This document shows positions 50,478-60,484 of a DNA stretch of 64,000 bases, piece by piece. Both the position numbers and the translations under genes were made by a program. This DNA comes from Pseudomonas synxantha BG33R (GTDB lineage Bacteria; Pseudomonadota; Gammaproteobacteria; Pseudomonadales; Pseudomonadaceae): contig NZ_CM001514.1 of NCBI RefSeq assembly GCF_000263715.2, positions 4,963,674 to 5,027,673 on the forward strand, written 5' to 3'. Under the pieces are notes generated by a model. The model had not been told where the DNA came from. It made no database searches and worked only from the letters and a program-made list of their open reading frames with translations. The first letter of the stretch is position 1. Every line of letters starts with the position of its first letter.

Positions 50478-51201
50478 TGCCGGCAACCACGCTGGCTGCC
50501 AGTTGATAACCGCTGCCGCGCACGGTGCGGATCAGCCTCGGGGGTTTTTCGGTATCGCGCAGGCGTTGGCGCAGGCGGCTGACCGCCATATCGACGATAC
50601 GGTCAAGCGGCATCAGGTCACGGCCGCGGGTAGCGTTGCCGATAGTATCGCGGTCGAGGATCTGTTGCGGGTGATCAAGAAACAACTTGAGCAAGGCAAA
50701 GTCCGCGCCGGAAAGGATGACCTCTTCGCCATCAACGTGAAACAAGCGGTGGCTGATCATGTCCAGGCGCCATTCATCGAAGACCAGTACATCACCGCCA
50801 GTGCTGCGCTCCTGGCCGAATTGGCAACGGCGCAGCAGCGCCTTGATCCGCGCCTGCAACTCGCGAGGGCTGAACGGCTTGCCGATATAGTCGTCAGCGC
50901 CCAGTTCCAGGCCGATCACGCGGTCGGCTTCGTCGGAACTGGCGGTGAGCATGATGATCGGTACCTGTGCCTGGCGCGGGTGCTGGCGGATCCAGCGGCA
51001 CAGACTGAACCCGTCTTCATCCGGCAACATCACATCGAGGATGACCAGGTCGCACGGCGCCTCGTTCATCGCCTGGCGGAACCCCGCACCATCGGCCACG
51101 CCACGGACCTGGAAGCCGGCGCGACTGAGGTAGGTTTGCAGCAACTCGCGGATCTCCTGGTCGTCGTCGACGAGGAGAATGGATTTACTGATTACGCTCA
51201 C
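50467..51201 (-). CDS. gltR: OmpR-family response regulator GltR
   Basis: A 244-residue OmpR/PhoB-type regulator. The receiver domain shows SILLVDDDQEIRELLQTYL, the phospho-acceptor in LVILDVMLPDEDGFS, and the switch Lys in DDYIGKPFSPREL. The winged-helix domain ends RLIRTVRGSGYQLA. The start is GTG at 51201 because AAGGAGG lies 5 bases upstream; the open frame further upstream is made of REPIN sequence. In pseudomonads GltR controls glucose porin and ABC-transporter genes. It is transcribed with gtrS. Confidence 0.9.
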   Translation of the reverse strand: MSVISKSILLVDDDQEIRELLQTYLSRAGFQVRGVADGAGFRQAMNEAPCDLVILDVMLPDEDGFSLCRWIRQHPRQAQVPIIMLTASSDEADRVIGLELGADDYIGKPFSPRELQARIKALLRRCQFGQERSTGGDVLVFDEWRLDMISHRLFHVDGEEVILSGADFALLKLFLDHPQQILDRDTIGNATRGRDLMPLDRIVDMAVSRLRQRLRDTEKPPRLIRTVRGSGYQLAASVVAGNAH

Positions 51202-51235
51202 GGGGGCCTCCTTGTTGTTATGGGGTGTTCTGTAG

Positions 51236-51329
51236 GGCCTCATCGGGGGCAAGCCCCCTCCCACATTTGCCTGCATTCCAAAGTTGGAACGGGGTCAAAT
51301 GTGGGAGCGGGCTTGCTCGCGATGAGGCC
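51236..51329. repeat. REPIN
   Basis: Inverted arms GGCCTCATCGGGGGCAAGCC and on (from 51236) and the complement ending GCTCGCGATGAGGCC (to 51329), with a spacer of about 34 bases. It lies between glk and gltR on the same strand, inside what is otherwise a glk-gltR-gtrS block, and may reduce readthrough. Confidence 0.85.
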
Positions 51330-51337
51330 ATCACAGC

Positions 51338-52294
51338 CTATGCAAAAGCCTGCTCAAGCGCCACGCCAGCCCCGGTCAGCCCCGAATACGGCGCTGTCAC
51401 CAACCACACCGGAATACCTTTGAAGTAGTCGCTCATGCAGCCTTTATCCGCAAAACTTTTGGCGAAACCGCTGGCGATAAAGAAGTCGGCAAACCTGGGT
51501 ATCACCCCACCCACGATGTACACGCCACCGCGCCCACCGGTGGTCAAGACGTTATTGCCCGCGACCCGGCCCAGCCAGATGCTGAACTGGTCCAGCACTT
51601 CCATGGCTACCGCGTCACCGGCCAGGCCCGCTGCGGTGATGGCTTCGGGCGTGTCCAGCACCGGCTCGTGCCCGTCCACCGCACAAATAGCGCGATACAG
51701 ACGCGGCAACCCGCCGCCGCTCAATACGGTCTCGGCGCTGACATGGCCGATCTCCGTGTAAATATGCTGCCACAGCTGGGTTTCCCGCGGGCTGCTCAGG
51801 GGCAGGTCGACGTGCCCGCCCTCCCCCGGCAATGCCGCGAAACGCCCGGCGCCAAGGTCCAGCAAGGTGCCAACGCCCAGGCCAGTGCCCGGGCCGATCA
51901 CCACCGCTGGGCGCAACGGCTCCTGCGTGCCTTCGCAGACCACGCGGAACTCGTCGGGCTTAAGACGCGTCATGCCCAGGGCCATGGCCGAGAAATCATT
52001 GACCAGCAGCAGTTCATCCACTTGCAGGGCTTGGCAAAACGCCGTCTTGCTCAGGCGCCAGTGATTGTTGGTGAACTTGAACTCATCGCCACTCACCGGC
52101 CCGGCCACCGACAGGCACACCGCACCGATGTCCCCGATTTCCAGGCCTTCCTCTGCGAGATAGACCTTGATCGCTTCTTCAGGGCTTTGGTGATCCGCTG
52201 TGGCATGCACGCGGATCGAATGCAGCTCCTGATCTCGCCATAACGCAAAACGGGCGTTGGTACCCCCGATATCACCGACCAGCGCAAGCTTCAC
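51338..52294 (-). CDS. glk: Glucokinase
   Basis: A 318-residue bacterial glucokinase, which phosphorylates glucose to glucose-6-phosphate for the Entner-Doudoroff pathway. [17 protein letters not shown] is the phosphate-binding motif; [13 protein letters not shown] contains the catalytic Asp, and the [20 protein letters not shown] and [11 protein letters not shown] segments follow. The start is GTG in a GTGA overlap with the edd stop, so translation is coupled. Confidence 0.96.
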   Translation of the reverse strand: MKLALVGDIGGTNARFALWRDQELHSIRVHATADHQSPEEAIKVYLAEEGLEIGDIGAVCLSVAGPVSGDEFKFTNNHWRLSKTAFCQALQVDELLLVNDFSAMALGMTRLKPDEFRVVCEGTQEPLRPAVVIGPGTGLGVGTLLDLGAGRFAALPGEGGHVDLPLSSPRETQLWQHIYTEIGHVSAETVLSGGGLPRLYRAICAVDGHEPVLDTPEAITAAGLAGDAVAMEVLDQFSIWLGRVAGNNVLTTGGRGGVYIVGGVIPRFADFFIASGFAKSFADKGCMSDYFKGIPVWLVTAPYSGLTGAGVALEQAFA

Positions 52295-54117
52295 TTAAGC
52301 GTCTCCAAGGCAGAGGTAAAGGCGCTGGCGCCCTGCTCTGCGGAGCTTGCGGCCAAGCGCATGAATGCAAACAGCTCGCGACCTGCCCCCACGTTATTGC
52401 CCAACAGGCCCGTGGCAGGCGTGCGCGCTGCAAATACTTCGGCGTCCACTTTAAGCTCCAGGGTGCCGGTGACGCCATCGACGCGGATGATATCGCCATC
52501 CTGCACCCGCGCCAGCGGCCCGCCGCTCTGGGCTTCGGGGTTGACGTGGATCGCGGCAGGGATCTTACCCGAGGCGCCGGACATTCGCCCATCTGTTACC
52601 AACGCCACTTTGAAACCACGGTCCTGCAACACGCCGAGAAACGGGGTCATCTTGTGCAATTCCGGCATACCGTTGGAACGTGGCCCCTGAAAGCGCATCA
52701 CCGCAACGAAGTCTTTTTCCAGCTGGCCCGCCTTGAAGGCGTCGGCCAGGTCTTGCTGGTCCTGGAACACCACCGCCGGCGCTTCAACCACCTGATGCTC
52801 GGGCGCGACAGCCGAAACTTTCATCACGCCACGGCCAAGGTTGCCTTCCATCACGCGCAAGCCGCCTTCCGGCGAGAACGCACGGGCCACGGGGCGCAGG
52901 ATGGTTTCGTCGAGGCTCTCGATCGGGCCATCGCGCCAGACCAGCTCGCCGTCCACCAGGAACGGTTCCTGGATATAGCGGCTCAGGCCCTTGCCGGCCA
53001 CGGTGTTGACGTCTTCGTGGAGCAGGCCGGCTTCGAGCAGTTCGCGGATCAGGAACGACATGCCACCCGCCGCCTGGAAGTGGTTGATGTCGGCCTTGCC
53101 GTTTGGGTACACGTGGGACAGGGTCGGCACCACCTCGGAGAGGTCGGCCATGTCTTGCCAGGTCAGGATGATGCCCGCCGACATGGCAATGGCCGGCATG
53201 TGCAGCGTATGGTTGGTGGAACCGCCGGTAGCGTTTAGCGCAACGATGGAGTTGACGATGGATTTCTCGTCGACGATCTCGCCGATCGGCGTGAAGTTGC
53301 CATTGGCCTTGGTCAAGCGCGTGACCTGGTGCGCCGCTTCGCGGGTCAACGCGTCACGCAGCGGCGTGTACGGATTGACGAATGACGCGCCCGGCAAATG
53401 CAGGCCCATCACTTCCATCAACAACTGGTTGGTGTTGGCGGTGCCGTAGAAGGTGCAGGTGCCGGGGCTGTGGTAGGACTTCATCTCCGATTCCAGCAGC
53501 TCTTCGCGGCTGGCCTTGCCCTCGGCGTAGCGCTGGCGCACATCGGCTTTCTGCTTGTTGGAGATACCCGACGGCATCGGGCCGCCCGGCACGAAGATCA
53601 TCGGCAGATGGCCGTAGCGCAGCGCGCCCATCATCAGGCCGGGGACGATCTTGTCGCAGATCCCCAGCATCAGCGCGGCGTCGAACATGTTGTGGGACAG
53701 CGCTACCGCCGTGGACATGGCGATGACTTCACGGCTGAGCAGGCTCAGTTCCATGCCCGGCTCGCCCTGGGTCACACCGTCGCACATGGCGGGGGTGCCG
53801 CCGGCGAACTGGCCGACCGAGCCCACTTCACGCAGGGCTTTCTTTATTTGTTCAGGGAAATGTTCGTAGGGCTGATGCGCCGAGAGCATGTCGTTATAAG
53901 AAGAAACAATTGCCACGTTGGCGGCATTCATCATGCGCAGGCTGTTTTTGTCTTCGGTGCCGCAACCGGCTACACCGTGGGCGAAGTTGGCGCATTGCAG
54001 CTTGCCACGCATCGGACCGTCGCTGGCTGCGCCGCGGATGAGCGCAAGGTAAGCCTCGCGGGTGGCGCGGCTGCGGGCGATAAGCCGTTCGGTGACCTCA
54101 AGAACGCGGGGATGCAT
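52291..54117 (-). CDS. edd: Phosphogluconate dehydratase
   Basis: A 608-residue 6-phosphogluconate dehydratase of the IlvD/Edd family, which makes KDPG in the Entner-Doudoroff pathway using a [4Fe-4S] cluster. Signatures include [54 protein letters not shown] and [25 protein letters not shown] precedes the ATG. A HexR-like box lies 121 bp upstream. It is the first gene of the edd-glk unit, divergent from gap. Confidence 0.97.
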   Translation of the reverse strand: MHPRVLEVTERLIARSRATREAYLALIRGAASDGPMRGKLQCANFAHGVAGCGTEDKNSLRMMNAANVAIVSSYNDMLSAHQPYEHFPEQIKKALREVGSVGQFAGGTPAMCDGVTQGEPGMELSLLSREVIAMSTAVALSHNMFDAALMLGICDKIVPGLMMGALRYGHLPMIFVPGGPMPSGISNKQKADVRQRYAEGKASREELLESEMKSYHSPGTCTFYGTANTNQLLMEVMGLHLPGASFVNPYTPLRDALTREAAHQVTRLTKANGNFTPIGEIVDEKSIVNSIVALNATGGSTNHTLHMPAIAMSAGIILTWQDMADLSEVVPTLSHVYPNGKADINHFQAAGGMSFLIRELLEAGLLHEDVNTVAGKGLSRYIQEPFLVDGELVWRDGPIESLDETILRPVARAFSPEGGLRVMEGNLGRGVMKVSAVAPEHQVVEAPAVVFQDQQDLADAFKAGQLEKDFVAVMRFQGPRSNGMPELHKMTPFLGVLQDRGFKVALVTDGRMSGASGKIPAAIHVNPEAQSGGPLARVQDGDIIRVDGVTGTLELKVDAEVFAARTPATGLLGNNVGAGRELFAFMRLAASSAEQGASAFTSALETLK

Positions 54118-54237
54118 GTATAGAACTCCAGGCTAACGGATGTGGCGACCTGAGTGTCTATGCTGATCAAACGCCCACGGCCCACGGGATGGCAGAGGGT
54201 CGTTTGGATCATCGGACCAGTTGATTCAGGTCACTCG

Positions 54238-54252
54238 TTGTAGATTGAACAA
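54238..54252. promoter_or_regulatory. HexR-like operator, edd-proximal
   Basis: TTGT-AGATTGA-ACAA, matching the HexR half-site pattern TTGT-N7-ACAA described in P. putida. HexR is released by KDPG, so the box would link edd-glk expression to pathway flux. Confidence 0.7.
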
Positions 54253-54299
54253 AATATTGCCACTAAAAAGGCTTGTTTTCTATTTTTATGCGAATAATC

Positions 54300-54314
54300 T
54301 TGTAATTCTTACAA
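54300..54314. promoter_or_regulatory. HexR-like operator, gap-proximal
   Basis: TTGTAA-TTC-TTACAA, a perfect 6-base palindrome that also fits TTGT-N7-ACAA. It lies 26 bp before the gap ATG, so bound protein would block the promoter or early transcription. Confidence 0.75.
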
Positions 54315-54339
54315 CAAATCGACGACAGGCACTTTTCCA

Positions 54340-55341
54340 ATGACTCTACGTATCGCAATCAATGGTTTTGGTCGTATCGGCCGTAATGTCCTGCGCGCAC
54401 TGTATACCCAAGGCTATCGCCAGGATTTGCAGATCGTCGCCATCAATGATTTGGGCGACAGCTCGATCAACGCCCACCTGCTCAAGTACGACACCGTACA
54501 CGGCACTTTCGATGCAGAGGTCGCCCACGATCAGGAAAGCCTGACCGTCAATGGTGACCGGATTGCCGTCAGTGCCATCCGCAACCCCGCCGACCTGCCG
54601 TGGGCTGCACACAAGATCGACGTGGTGTTCGAATGCACCGGTCTGTTCACCGACCGCGACAAGGCTGCCGCCCATATTACCGCCGGCGCACGCAAGGTGA
54701 TCATCTCGGCTCCGGCCAAGGGCGCGGATGCGACCGTGGTCTACGGGGTAAACCATGACATTTTGCGTCAATCCCACCAGATCATCTCCAACGCGTCGTG
54801 CACCACCAACTGCCTGGCGCCGGTCGCGCAGGTGCTGCACCGTGAGCTGGGTATCGAAAGCGGCCTGATGACCACCATTCACGCCTACACCAACGACCAG
54901 AACCTGACCGACGTCTACCACACCGACCCGTACCGCGCGCGCTCGGCCACCCAGAACATGATCCCGAGCAAAACCGGCGCGGCTGAAGCCGTTGGCCTGG
55001 TACTGCCGGAACTGGCGGGCAAGCTGACCGGCATGGCGGTGCGGGTACCGGTGATCAACGTGTCTCTGGTGGACCTGACTGTGCAGTTGAAGAAAGAAGC
55101 CACGGCCGATGAAGTCAACGCCCTGCTGAAACAGGCCAGCCAGCACTCGAAGATCCTCGGTTACAACACCCTGCCGCTGGTTTCCAGTGACTTCAACCAT
55201 AACCCGCTGTCGTCGATCTTCGATGCCAATCACACCAAGGTCAGCGGCAAGTTGCTCAAGGTGCTGGCCTGGTACGACAACGAGTGGGGCTTCTCCAACC
55301 GTATGCTGGATAACTGCCTGGCGCTGTGCAACGCCGAGTAA
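54340..55341 (+). CDS. gap: Glyceraldehyde-3-phosphate dehydrogenase, type I
   Basis: A 333-residue GAPDH, which interconverts glyceraldehyde-3-phosphate and 1,3-bisphosphoglycerate. [15 protein letters not shown] is the NAD-binding motif; the catalytic cysteine is Cys154 in [13 protein letters not shown]; the pairing His lies in the [12 protein letters not shown] stretch, and [15 protein letters not shown] is the C-terminal signature. It is divergent from edd, as in P. aeruginosa gapA, with HexR-like boxes between. No strong ribosome site is seen. A REP hairpin follows. Confidence 0.97.
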   Translation: MTLRIAINGFGRIGRNVLRALYTQGYRQDLQIVAINDLGDSSINAHLLKYDTVHGTFDAEVAHDQESLTVNGDRIAVSAIRNPADLPWAAHKIDVVFECTGLFTDRDKAAAHITAGARKVIISAPAKGADATVVYGVNHDILRQSHQIISNASCTTNCLAPVAQVLHRELGIESGLMTTIHAYTNDQNLTDVYHTDPYRARSATQNMIPSKTGAAEAVGLVLPELAGKLTGMAVRVPVINVSLVDLTVQLKKEATADEVNALLKQASQHSKILGYNTLPLVSSDFNHNPLSSIFDANHTKVSGKLLKVLAWYDNEWGFSNRMLDNCLALCNAE

Positions 55342-55347
55342 CCCCAA

Positions 55348-55377
55348 CTGTGGGAGGGAGCAAGCCCCCTCCCACAG
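55348..55377. repeat. REP hairpin after gap
   Basis: CTGTGGGAGGG / CCCTCCCACAG-type inverted repeat with an AGCAAGCC centre. It lies 6 bp after the gap stop and probably doubles as a transcript end. Confidence 0.75.
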
Positions 55378-55428
55378 TTACATTTTGTCCAGAGTAGGTT
55401 CAGGGAAATAGCCACTTGCCATTTCAGT

Positions 55429-55448
55429 TGATGATAAGCATTATCATT
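55429..55448. promoter_or_regulatory. Fur box of the heme-uptake sigma factor gene
   Basis: TGATGATAAGCATTATCATT, containing a perfect ATGATAA-GCA-TTATCAT palindrome (55431-55447). It matches the Fur consensus built from GATAAT/ATTATC units and lies 25 bp before the start codon, so iron repression is expected. Confidence 0.9.
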
Positions 55449-55473
55449 CGCTGCAAATCGGTCTGGTATCACT

Positions 55474-55992
55474 GTGAGCCAATCTCGCTTCAACCAAGTC
55501 TTTCTCACCCAACGGGTGATTCTGCTACGCACCTTGCAGCGGATGGTGAATAACCACAGCACTGCCGAGGACCTGTTGCAGGAAACCTACCTGCGCGTCA
55601 CTCGGGCCCTGAGCGAGCGGCCGATCGACCACCTTGAACCCTTTGTCTACCAGACCGCGCGCAACCTGGCGCTGGATCACCTGCGCTCGCGCCGGATCCA
55701 GGCCCGCACGTTGCAGGAAGACGTGCCGCTGGACGTGCTGCAAAGCGTTGCCGCCCCTGCCAGCACACCTGAAGAAGCCATTCAGGCCGAGCAACTGCTG
55801 GAGCATCTGAGCGTCAGCCTCGGCCAGCTGAGCGCTCGTCAGCAGCGGATTTTCATCCTCAGCCGCCTGCACGGTTGCAGCTACCAGGAGATTGCCGATC
55901 AGTTGAACGTGTCCTTGAGCACCGTACAAAAGGAACTGAAATTGATCATGGCCATCTGTGTAGGTGTGGCCGAACGGCTGGATCAGCCTTAA
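55474..55992 (+). CDS. ECF sigma factor, FecI/HxuI-like
   Basis: A 172-residue FecI-type ECF sigma factor. Region 2 covers about residues 12-78 (STAEDLLQETYLRVTRALSE, YQTARNLALDHLRSRR) and region 4 about 115-165 (LSARQQRIFILSRLHGCSYQ, EIADQLNVSLSTVQKELKLI). The start is GTG at 55474. With the FecR-like regulator and heme receptor downstream it forms a cell-surface signalling system, like HxuI/HxuR/HxuA or HasI/HasS/HasR. A Fur box overlaps its promoter. Confidence 0.93.
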   Translation: MSQSRFNQVFLTQRVILLRTLQRMVNNHSTAEDLLQETYLRVTRALSERPIDHLEPFVYQTARNLALDHLRSRRIQARTLQEDVPLDVLQSVAAPASTPEEAIQAEQLLEHLSVSLGQLSARQQRIFILSRLHGCSYQEIADQLNVSLSTVQKELKLIMAICVGVAERLDQP

Positions 55993-56067
55993 GCTCCATC
56001 CGACAGAGCTATCGATCCACGCTGTACGAAAAAATGAATAGAACGTGGCGAAGACCCGAGGAACACC

Positions 56068-57036
56068 GTGACGGACCCGAATAAACTGCGCCCCCATGCG
56101 TTGGCTCATGAGGTGCTGCAAGACACGGCCATGGACCAAGCCCTCGACTGGCTGATCGCCTTGCAGTGCCCGCAACCCGGGCAGCAGGCCGAGTTCGACG
56201 CCTGGCTGGCCGAGGACCCGGCGCATGTCCACGCGTTCAGCAAGGCCCAGGCGACCTGGGCGGGTGCACCGGTACACAGCGCCGCCGTGGCCCTTGCGGT
56301 GCCACGCCAGCCAAGCGGCTGGCGCCGAATCAAACCGCACTGGAAGCCCTTGGCCACTGCGGCCGTGCTGTTGATCGGTCTGTTCAGCTTCAGCAACTTG
56401 CCGATGCGCTTGCAGGCCGATCACCTCACCGTGGTCGGCGAGCGCCAACGCCTGCAACTGGACGATGGGTCCAAGGTGCTGCTCAACACCAACTCGGCAT
56501 TTTCCAGCCGCATCACTGACCACCAGCGCATTGCGCGCCTGTACCAGGGCGAAGCGTTCTTCGACATAGCCCCCAGCCGTGGCCTGCCCCTGGAAATCGA
56601 CGCTGGCCCCGTGCGCGCCAGTGTGCGCGACACCGCCTTCGCCGTGCGCTACCTCGATGGTGAGGCTCAGGTACAAGTGCAGCGTGGCGATGTCGACCTG
56701 AGCAACAGCTTCGACGATGCCCGCGTACGCCTGAGTGCCGGGCAAAGCATCCGCGTCGGCCCCAAGGGTTTCGGCCAACCGGCCACGCTCGATGTCGGCA
56801 AGGATCTGGCCTGGGTGCAGGGTCGTCTGGTGTTCGAAAATTGCCCGCTGAGCGAAGTCCTGGCTGAACTGCGCCGCTATTACCCTGGCTGGATCGTCAA
56901 CAACAATGAGCAACTGGCCAGCGTCGCCGTCACCGGCAACTATCGCCTCGACCAGCCCCTGGACGTGGTGCGCTCCCTGGCCCACATCACCTCGGCCAAG
57001 CTGTCGGAATACCCGGCGCTGGTGATTCTGAACTAA
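56068..57036 (+). CDS. FecR-family anti-sigma regulator
   Basis: A 322-residue single-pass regulator. Residues 1-90 are cytoplasmic and bind the sigma factor (ALDWLIALQCPQPGQQAEFD, AWLAEDPAHVHAFSKAQATW), the TM helix is about 94-112, and the periplasmic FecR domain follows (LDDGSKVLLNTNSAFSSRIT, RLYQGEAFFDIAPS). It passes the receptor's signal across the inner membrane. The start is GTG at 56068 with GAGG upstream. It is cotranscribed with the sigma factor gene 75 bp upstream. Confidence 0.93.
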   Translation: MTDPNKLRPHALAHEVLQDTAMDQALDWLIALQCPQPGQQAEFDAWLAEDPAHVHAFSKAQATWAGAPVHSAAVALAVPRQPSGWRRIKPHWKPLATAAVLLIGLFSFSNLPMRLQADHLTVVGERQRLQLDDGSKVLLNTNSAFSSRITDHQRIARLYQGEAFFDIAPSRGLPLEIDAGPVRASVRDTAFAVRYLDGEAQVQVQRGDVDLSNSFDDARVRLSAGQSIRVGPKGFGQPATLDVGKDLAWVQGRLVFENCPLSEVLAELRRYYPGWIVNNNEQLASVAVTGNYRLDQPLDVVRSLAHITSAKLSEYPALVILN

Positions 57037-57151
57037 ATGAGAATTATTTTTACTCGATGTTAACCGGCGATACGTCTCGTTATAGCCAATGCAACTGATT
57101 CCTATTTGGTTCAGTTCGCAACTATAAGATTCGTATCCCGGAGCGCTCTCG

Positions 57152-59716
57152 ATGTCCTCTCGTTTCAACCGCCGGTGTTCTTCGCCCGTTCTGTCCTTGC
57201 TGACCGCTGCGATCCTGCTGGCTGGCGCACCCGTCATGAGCGCCACCGCCGCCGAACCCGCCCCTCGCAGCCACGGTAATTACAACTTCAGCATCGAGCA
57301 GCAACCGCTGGTGTCGGCGCTCAACGCCTTTACCGCGGTGACCGGCTGGCAAGTCGGCCTGCCGGCAGAGCTGGGCCAGGGAGTGTCGTCCCCTGGCGTG
57401 CGCGGCCCGCTGTCGCCGGAAAAAGCCCTGGAGCGGTTGTTGGTGGGGACCAACCTGAGCTACCGCAAACTGGGCAATAACAACATCGTGCTGGAGAAAC
57501 GCGCCGCGGGCGGCGCCCTCGCCCTGCAACAGGTGACCATCAGCGCCACCCGTAACGAACAGGATGTGAACAGCGTACCCAGCACCGTCAGCGTGCACGA
57601 CCGCGAGGAACTGGACCGCCAGAACACCAACAACATCCGCGAACTGGTGCGCTACGAGCCCGGTGTCTCCGTCGGCGGCGCCGGCACCCGCTCAGGCAAC
57701 GCGGGCTATAACATCCGTGGTATCGACGGCGACCGCATCCTCACCCAGGTGGACGGCGTCGAAGTGCCCAACAACTTCTTCAACGGCCCCTACGCCAAGA
57801 CCCGTCGCAACTACGTCGACCCGGAAATCGTCAAGCTCGTGGAGATCCTGCGCGGCCCGGCCTCGGCCCTGTACGGCAGCAACGCCATCGGCGGCGCGGT
57901 GAGCTATTTCACCCTCGACCCGGACGACATCATCAAGCCCGGCAAGGACGTCGGTGCCCGCCTGAAGACCGGCTACAGCTCCGCCGACGAGAGCTGGCTG
58001 ACCTCCGGCACCTTCGCCGGGCGGGTACAGGACTTCGATGGCTTGCTGCACCTGAGCCAGCGCAATGGTCATGAAACCGAATCCTACGACGGCAACAACG
58101 CCACCGGCCTGGCCCGCACCGGCGCCAACCCGGAAGACGCGCGCACCACCAACGTGCTGGCCAAGCTGGGCTGGAACTATGGCGATGACAACCGCCTGGG
58201 CCTGACCTACGAGAAGTTCAAGGATGACCGCGACGTCAACCTGAAGAATGCCGTAGGCGGCCCGTTCATCGGCGGTCGAGGCATGAACCTCTACCGTGCC
58301 CGCTCGGGCAACGACACCATCACCCGCGAGCGCTTCGGCCTGGAAAACACCTTCGCCCTGGAGTCGCCGATCGCTGATCGCATCAAGACCAGCCTCAACT
58401 ACCAGATCGCCAAGACCGACCAGACCACCGCCGAGATCTACCAGGCTGGTCGCCGCGTACTGCGTACCCGCGACACCCTTTACGAAGAAAAACAGTGGGT
58501 CTTCGACGCTCAACTGGACAAGGCGTTCAGCGTCGGCGAAACCGACCACCAGGTGACCTACGGCACCACCCTCAAGCAGCAGAAAGTCACCGGCTCGCGC
58601 GAAGGCTCGGCCTCGTGCCTCGCCATTGGTGGCGGCTGCACCGCCATCGGCGCGCCCAGCCCGCAAGCAAGCGACAGCGTGAAGAAGGCCAGCGACTTCC
58701 CCGACCCGACCATCAACACTTACTCCTTGTTTGCCCAGGACCAGATCAGCTGGGATAAATGGACCTTCCTGCCCGCCGTGCGGTATGACTACACCCGGCT
58801 CAAGCCCAAGCTGACCCAGGAGTTCCTCAACACCGTCAACCCAACTGGCGAATATGCCGTCGATGGCAAGGACAAAACCTGGCACCGCGTCACGCCAAAG
58901 TTCGGCCTGACCTACGCCCTGACCGATAACTACACCTGGTTCGGCCAATACGCCGAAGGCTTCCGCACCCCCTCGGCGAAGGCCCTGTATGGCCGCTTCG
59001 AAAACCTCAACATTGGCTACACCGTCGAACCCAACCCCGACCTCAAGCCGGAGACCAGCAAAGGCATCGAGACCGGGATACGCGGCAAGTTTGACGAAGG
59101 CTCCTTCGACATCGCGGTGTACTACAACAAGTACCGCGACTTTATCGACGAAGACAACGCCGTGGTCGGCGGCACCGTGGAGCAGTTCCGGGCCGTCAAT
59201 ATCAAGCGCGCCACCATCAAGGGCGTGGAAGCCAAGGGCCGCCTGAACCTGGATGCGTTCGGCGCGCCGAAGGGCCTGTACACCCAGGGTTCGATTGCCT
59301 ACGCCCACGGTCGCAACGACGACAATGGCGAACCATTGAACAGCGTCAACCCGCTCAAGGGCGTGTTTGGCCTGGGCTACGACCAGGACAACTACGGCGG
59401 CCTGCTGAGCTGGACTCTGGTGAAGAAACAGAACCGCGTCGACAGCACCACCTTCCACGCTCCCGACGGCAGCACTGACGGCCCGTTCAAGACCCCGGGC
59501 TTCGGCATCCTCGACCTGACCGCCTACTACAAGGTCACCAACGACGTGACCATCAATGGTGGCCTCTACAACCTCACCGACAAGAAGTACTGGAACTGGG
59601 ATGACGTGCGCAGTTACGACAGCGTCGGCGAAGCTGGCGTAACCGGCCCGGCCAACCTCGACCGCCTGACCCAGCCCGGACGCAACTTTGCGATCAACCT
59701 GATCTGGGACATCTGA
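57152..59716 (+). CDS. TonB-dependent heme receptor with signalling (STN) domain
   Basis: An 854-residue outer-membrane transducer. The signal peptide covers about residues 1-34, followed by an STN signalling domain (about 43-115; YNFSIEQQPLVSALNAFTAV), the TonB box region QQVTISATR, a plug (SVPSTVSVHDREELDRQNTN onward) and a 22-strand barrel ending FAINLIWDI. It has FRTP and PNPDL boxes equivalent to the FRAP/NPNL boxes of heme receptors, but no His lies between them. The hemoglobin/transferrin/lactoferrin-type family is clear. Transport signals to FecR and the ECF sigma factor through STN. An inducible promoter should lie in the 115-bp gap upstream; I cannot place it firmly. Confidence 0.93.
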   Translation: MSSRFNRRCSSPVLSLLTAAILLAGAPVMSATAAEPAPRSHGNYNFSIEQQPLVSALNAFTAVTGWQVGLPAELGQGVSSPGVRGPLSPEKALERLLVGTNLSYRKLGNNNIVLEKRAAGGALALQQVTISATRNEQDVNSVPSTVSVHDREELDRQNTNNIRELVRYEPGVSVGGAGTRSGNAGYNIRGIDGDRILTQVDGVEVPNNFFNGPYAKTRRNYVDPEIVKLVEILRGPASALYGSNAIGGAVSYFTLDPDDIIKPGKDVGARLKTGYSSADESWLTSGTFAGRVQDFDGLLHLSQRNGHETESYDGNNATGLARTGANPEDARTTNVLAKLGWNYGDDNRLGLTYEKFKDDRDVNLKNAVGGPFIGGRGMNLYRARSGNDTITRERFGLENTFALESPIADRIKTSLNYQIAKTDQTTAEIYQAGRRVLRTRDTLYEEKQWVFDAQLDKAFSVGETDHQVTYGTTLKQQKVTGSREGSASCLAIGGGCTAIGAPSPQASDSVKKASDFPDPTINTYSLFAQDQISWDKWTFLPAVRYDYTRLKPKLTQEFLNTVNPTGEYAVDGKDKTWHRVTPKFGLTYALTDNYTWFGQYAEGFRTPSAKALYGRFENLNIGYTVEPNPDLKPETSKGIETGIRGKFDEGSFDIAVYYNKYRDFIDEDNAVVGGTVEQFRAVNIKRATIKGVEAKGRLNLDAFGAPKGLYTQGSIAYAHGRNDDNGEPLNSVNPLKGVFGLGYDQDNYGGLLSWTLVKKQNRVDSTTFHAPDGSTDGPFKTPGFGILDLTAYYKVTNDVTINGGLYNLTDKKYWNWDDVRSYDSVGEAGVTGPANLDRLTQPGRNFAINLIWDI

Positions 59717-59724
59717 TCCACCCG

Positions 59725-59767
59725 CCTCACCTCGCCGGAATCCATCAGCGGCGGGGTGAGGATTTTT
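59725..59767 (+). terminator. Terminator after the heme receptor gene
   Basis: Stem CCTCACCTCGCCG / CGGCGGGGTGAGG (one T-G pair) with an 11-base loop followed by ATTTTTT. The heme oxygenase gene therefore depends on readthrough or its own promoter. Confidence 0.85.
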
Positions 59768-59853
59768 TACTGTGCCACGTCTTCTTGTTCGTCTAGTTGA
59801 TAACAGCTCTCTTTAAGGGCACCCAGGCGCTCCCTCTTTCAAGGATTTTTTAC

Positions 59854-60462
59854 ATGACCGCTTCTCCTACCGCAGAACGCCCAAGCCTGCGCTCCCAGCG
59901 CCTGAACCAGATCACCAATGAACCGCACACCAAGCTGGATGCGTTGGTGAAGGCTCATGCGCCGTTCGAAACCCAAGCCAACTTCGCCCGCTTCGTGGTG
60001 GCCCAGTACCTGTTCCAGTCGGAACTGGTGGCGCTGTACAACGATGCCGCGCTGAACACGATCATTCCCGACCTGGCCGCCCGCTGCCGCGCCGAAGCCG
60101 CCAAGCTCGACCTGGCTGACCTGGACACCGACGTTCCGGCTCCGGTCGCCGGCGCGGTGAAAAACCCAAGCCAGGCCGAAGCCCTGGGTTGGTTGTTCGT
60201 GTCCGAAGGCTCCAAGCTGGGCGCCGCGTTTCTGATCAAGCGCGCCGTGGGCCTGGGCCTGAGCGAAACCTTCGGGGCCCGCCACCTGGGCGAACCGGCC
60301 GGTGGCCGCGCCAAAGGCTGGAAAAGCTTCACCCGCACCCTCGACAGCCTGGAGTTCAGCGCCGAAGAAGAAGCTGCGGTAGAAAAAGGCGCGATCGATG
60401 CGTTTGTGCGCTTCACCGTGTTGCTGGAACAGGCGTACGCTAGCGCCCCAGAAATGGCGTAA
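59854..60462 (+). CDS. Biliverdin-producing heme oxygenase (HemO/PigA-like)
   Basis: A 202-residue heme oxygenase, which opens heme to biliverdin, CO and Fe(II) in the cytoplasm. The proximal ligand is the His in NEPHTKLDALVKAHAPFE near residue 25, and the distal helix is LGWLFVSEGSKLGAAFLIKR with the flexible glycines over the heme. These features match the bacterial HemO/PigA group. The start at 59854 has AAGGA 8 bases upstream. It lies just after the heme receptor, so iron release directly follows uptake, although a terminator separates the two. Confidence 0.93.
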   Translation: MTASPTAERPSLRSQRLNQITNEPHTKLDALVKAHAPFETQANFARFVVAQYLFQSELVALYNDAALNTIIPDLAARCRAEAAKLDLADLDTDVPAPVAGAVKNPSQAEALGWLFVSEGSKLGAAFLIKRAVGLGLSETFGARHLGEPAGGRAKGWKSFTRTLDSLEFSAEEEAAVEKGAIDAFVRFTVLLEQAYASAPEMA

Positions 60463-60484
60463 ATGTTCCGGTAGACATCGGCTC

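Noticed and set aside
51202..51276. N-terminal extension of gltR
   Set aside because: Encoded by REPIN sequence; the GTG at 51201 has a near-perfect ribosome site and the receiver domain begins there.
57692..59458. 588-codon open frame antisense to the heme receptor
   Set aside because: Shadow of the TonB receptor; Ala/Val/Gly-rich without motifs.
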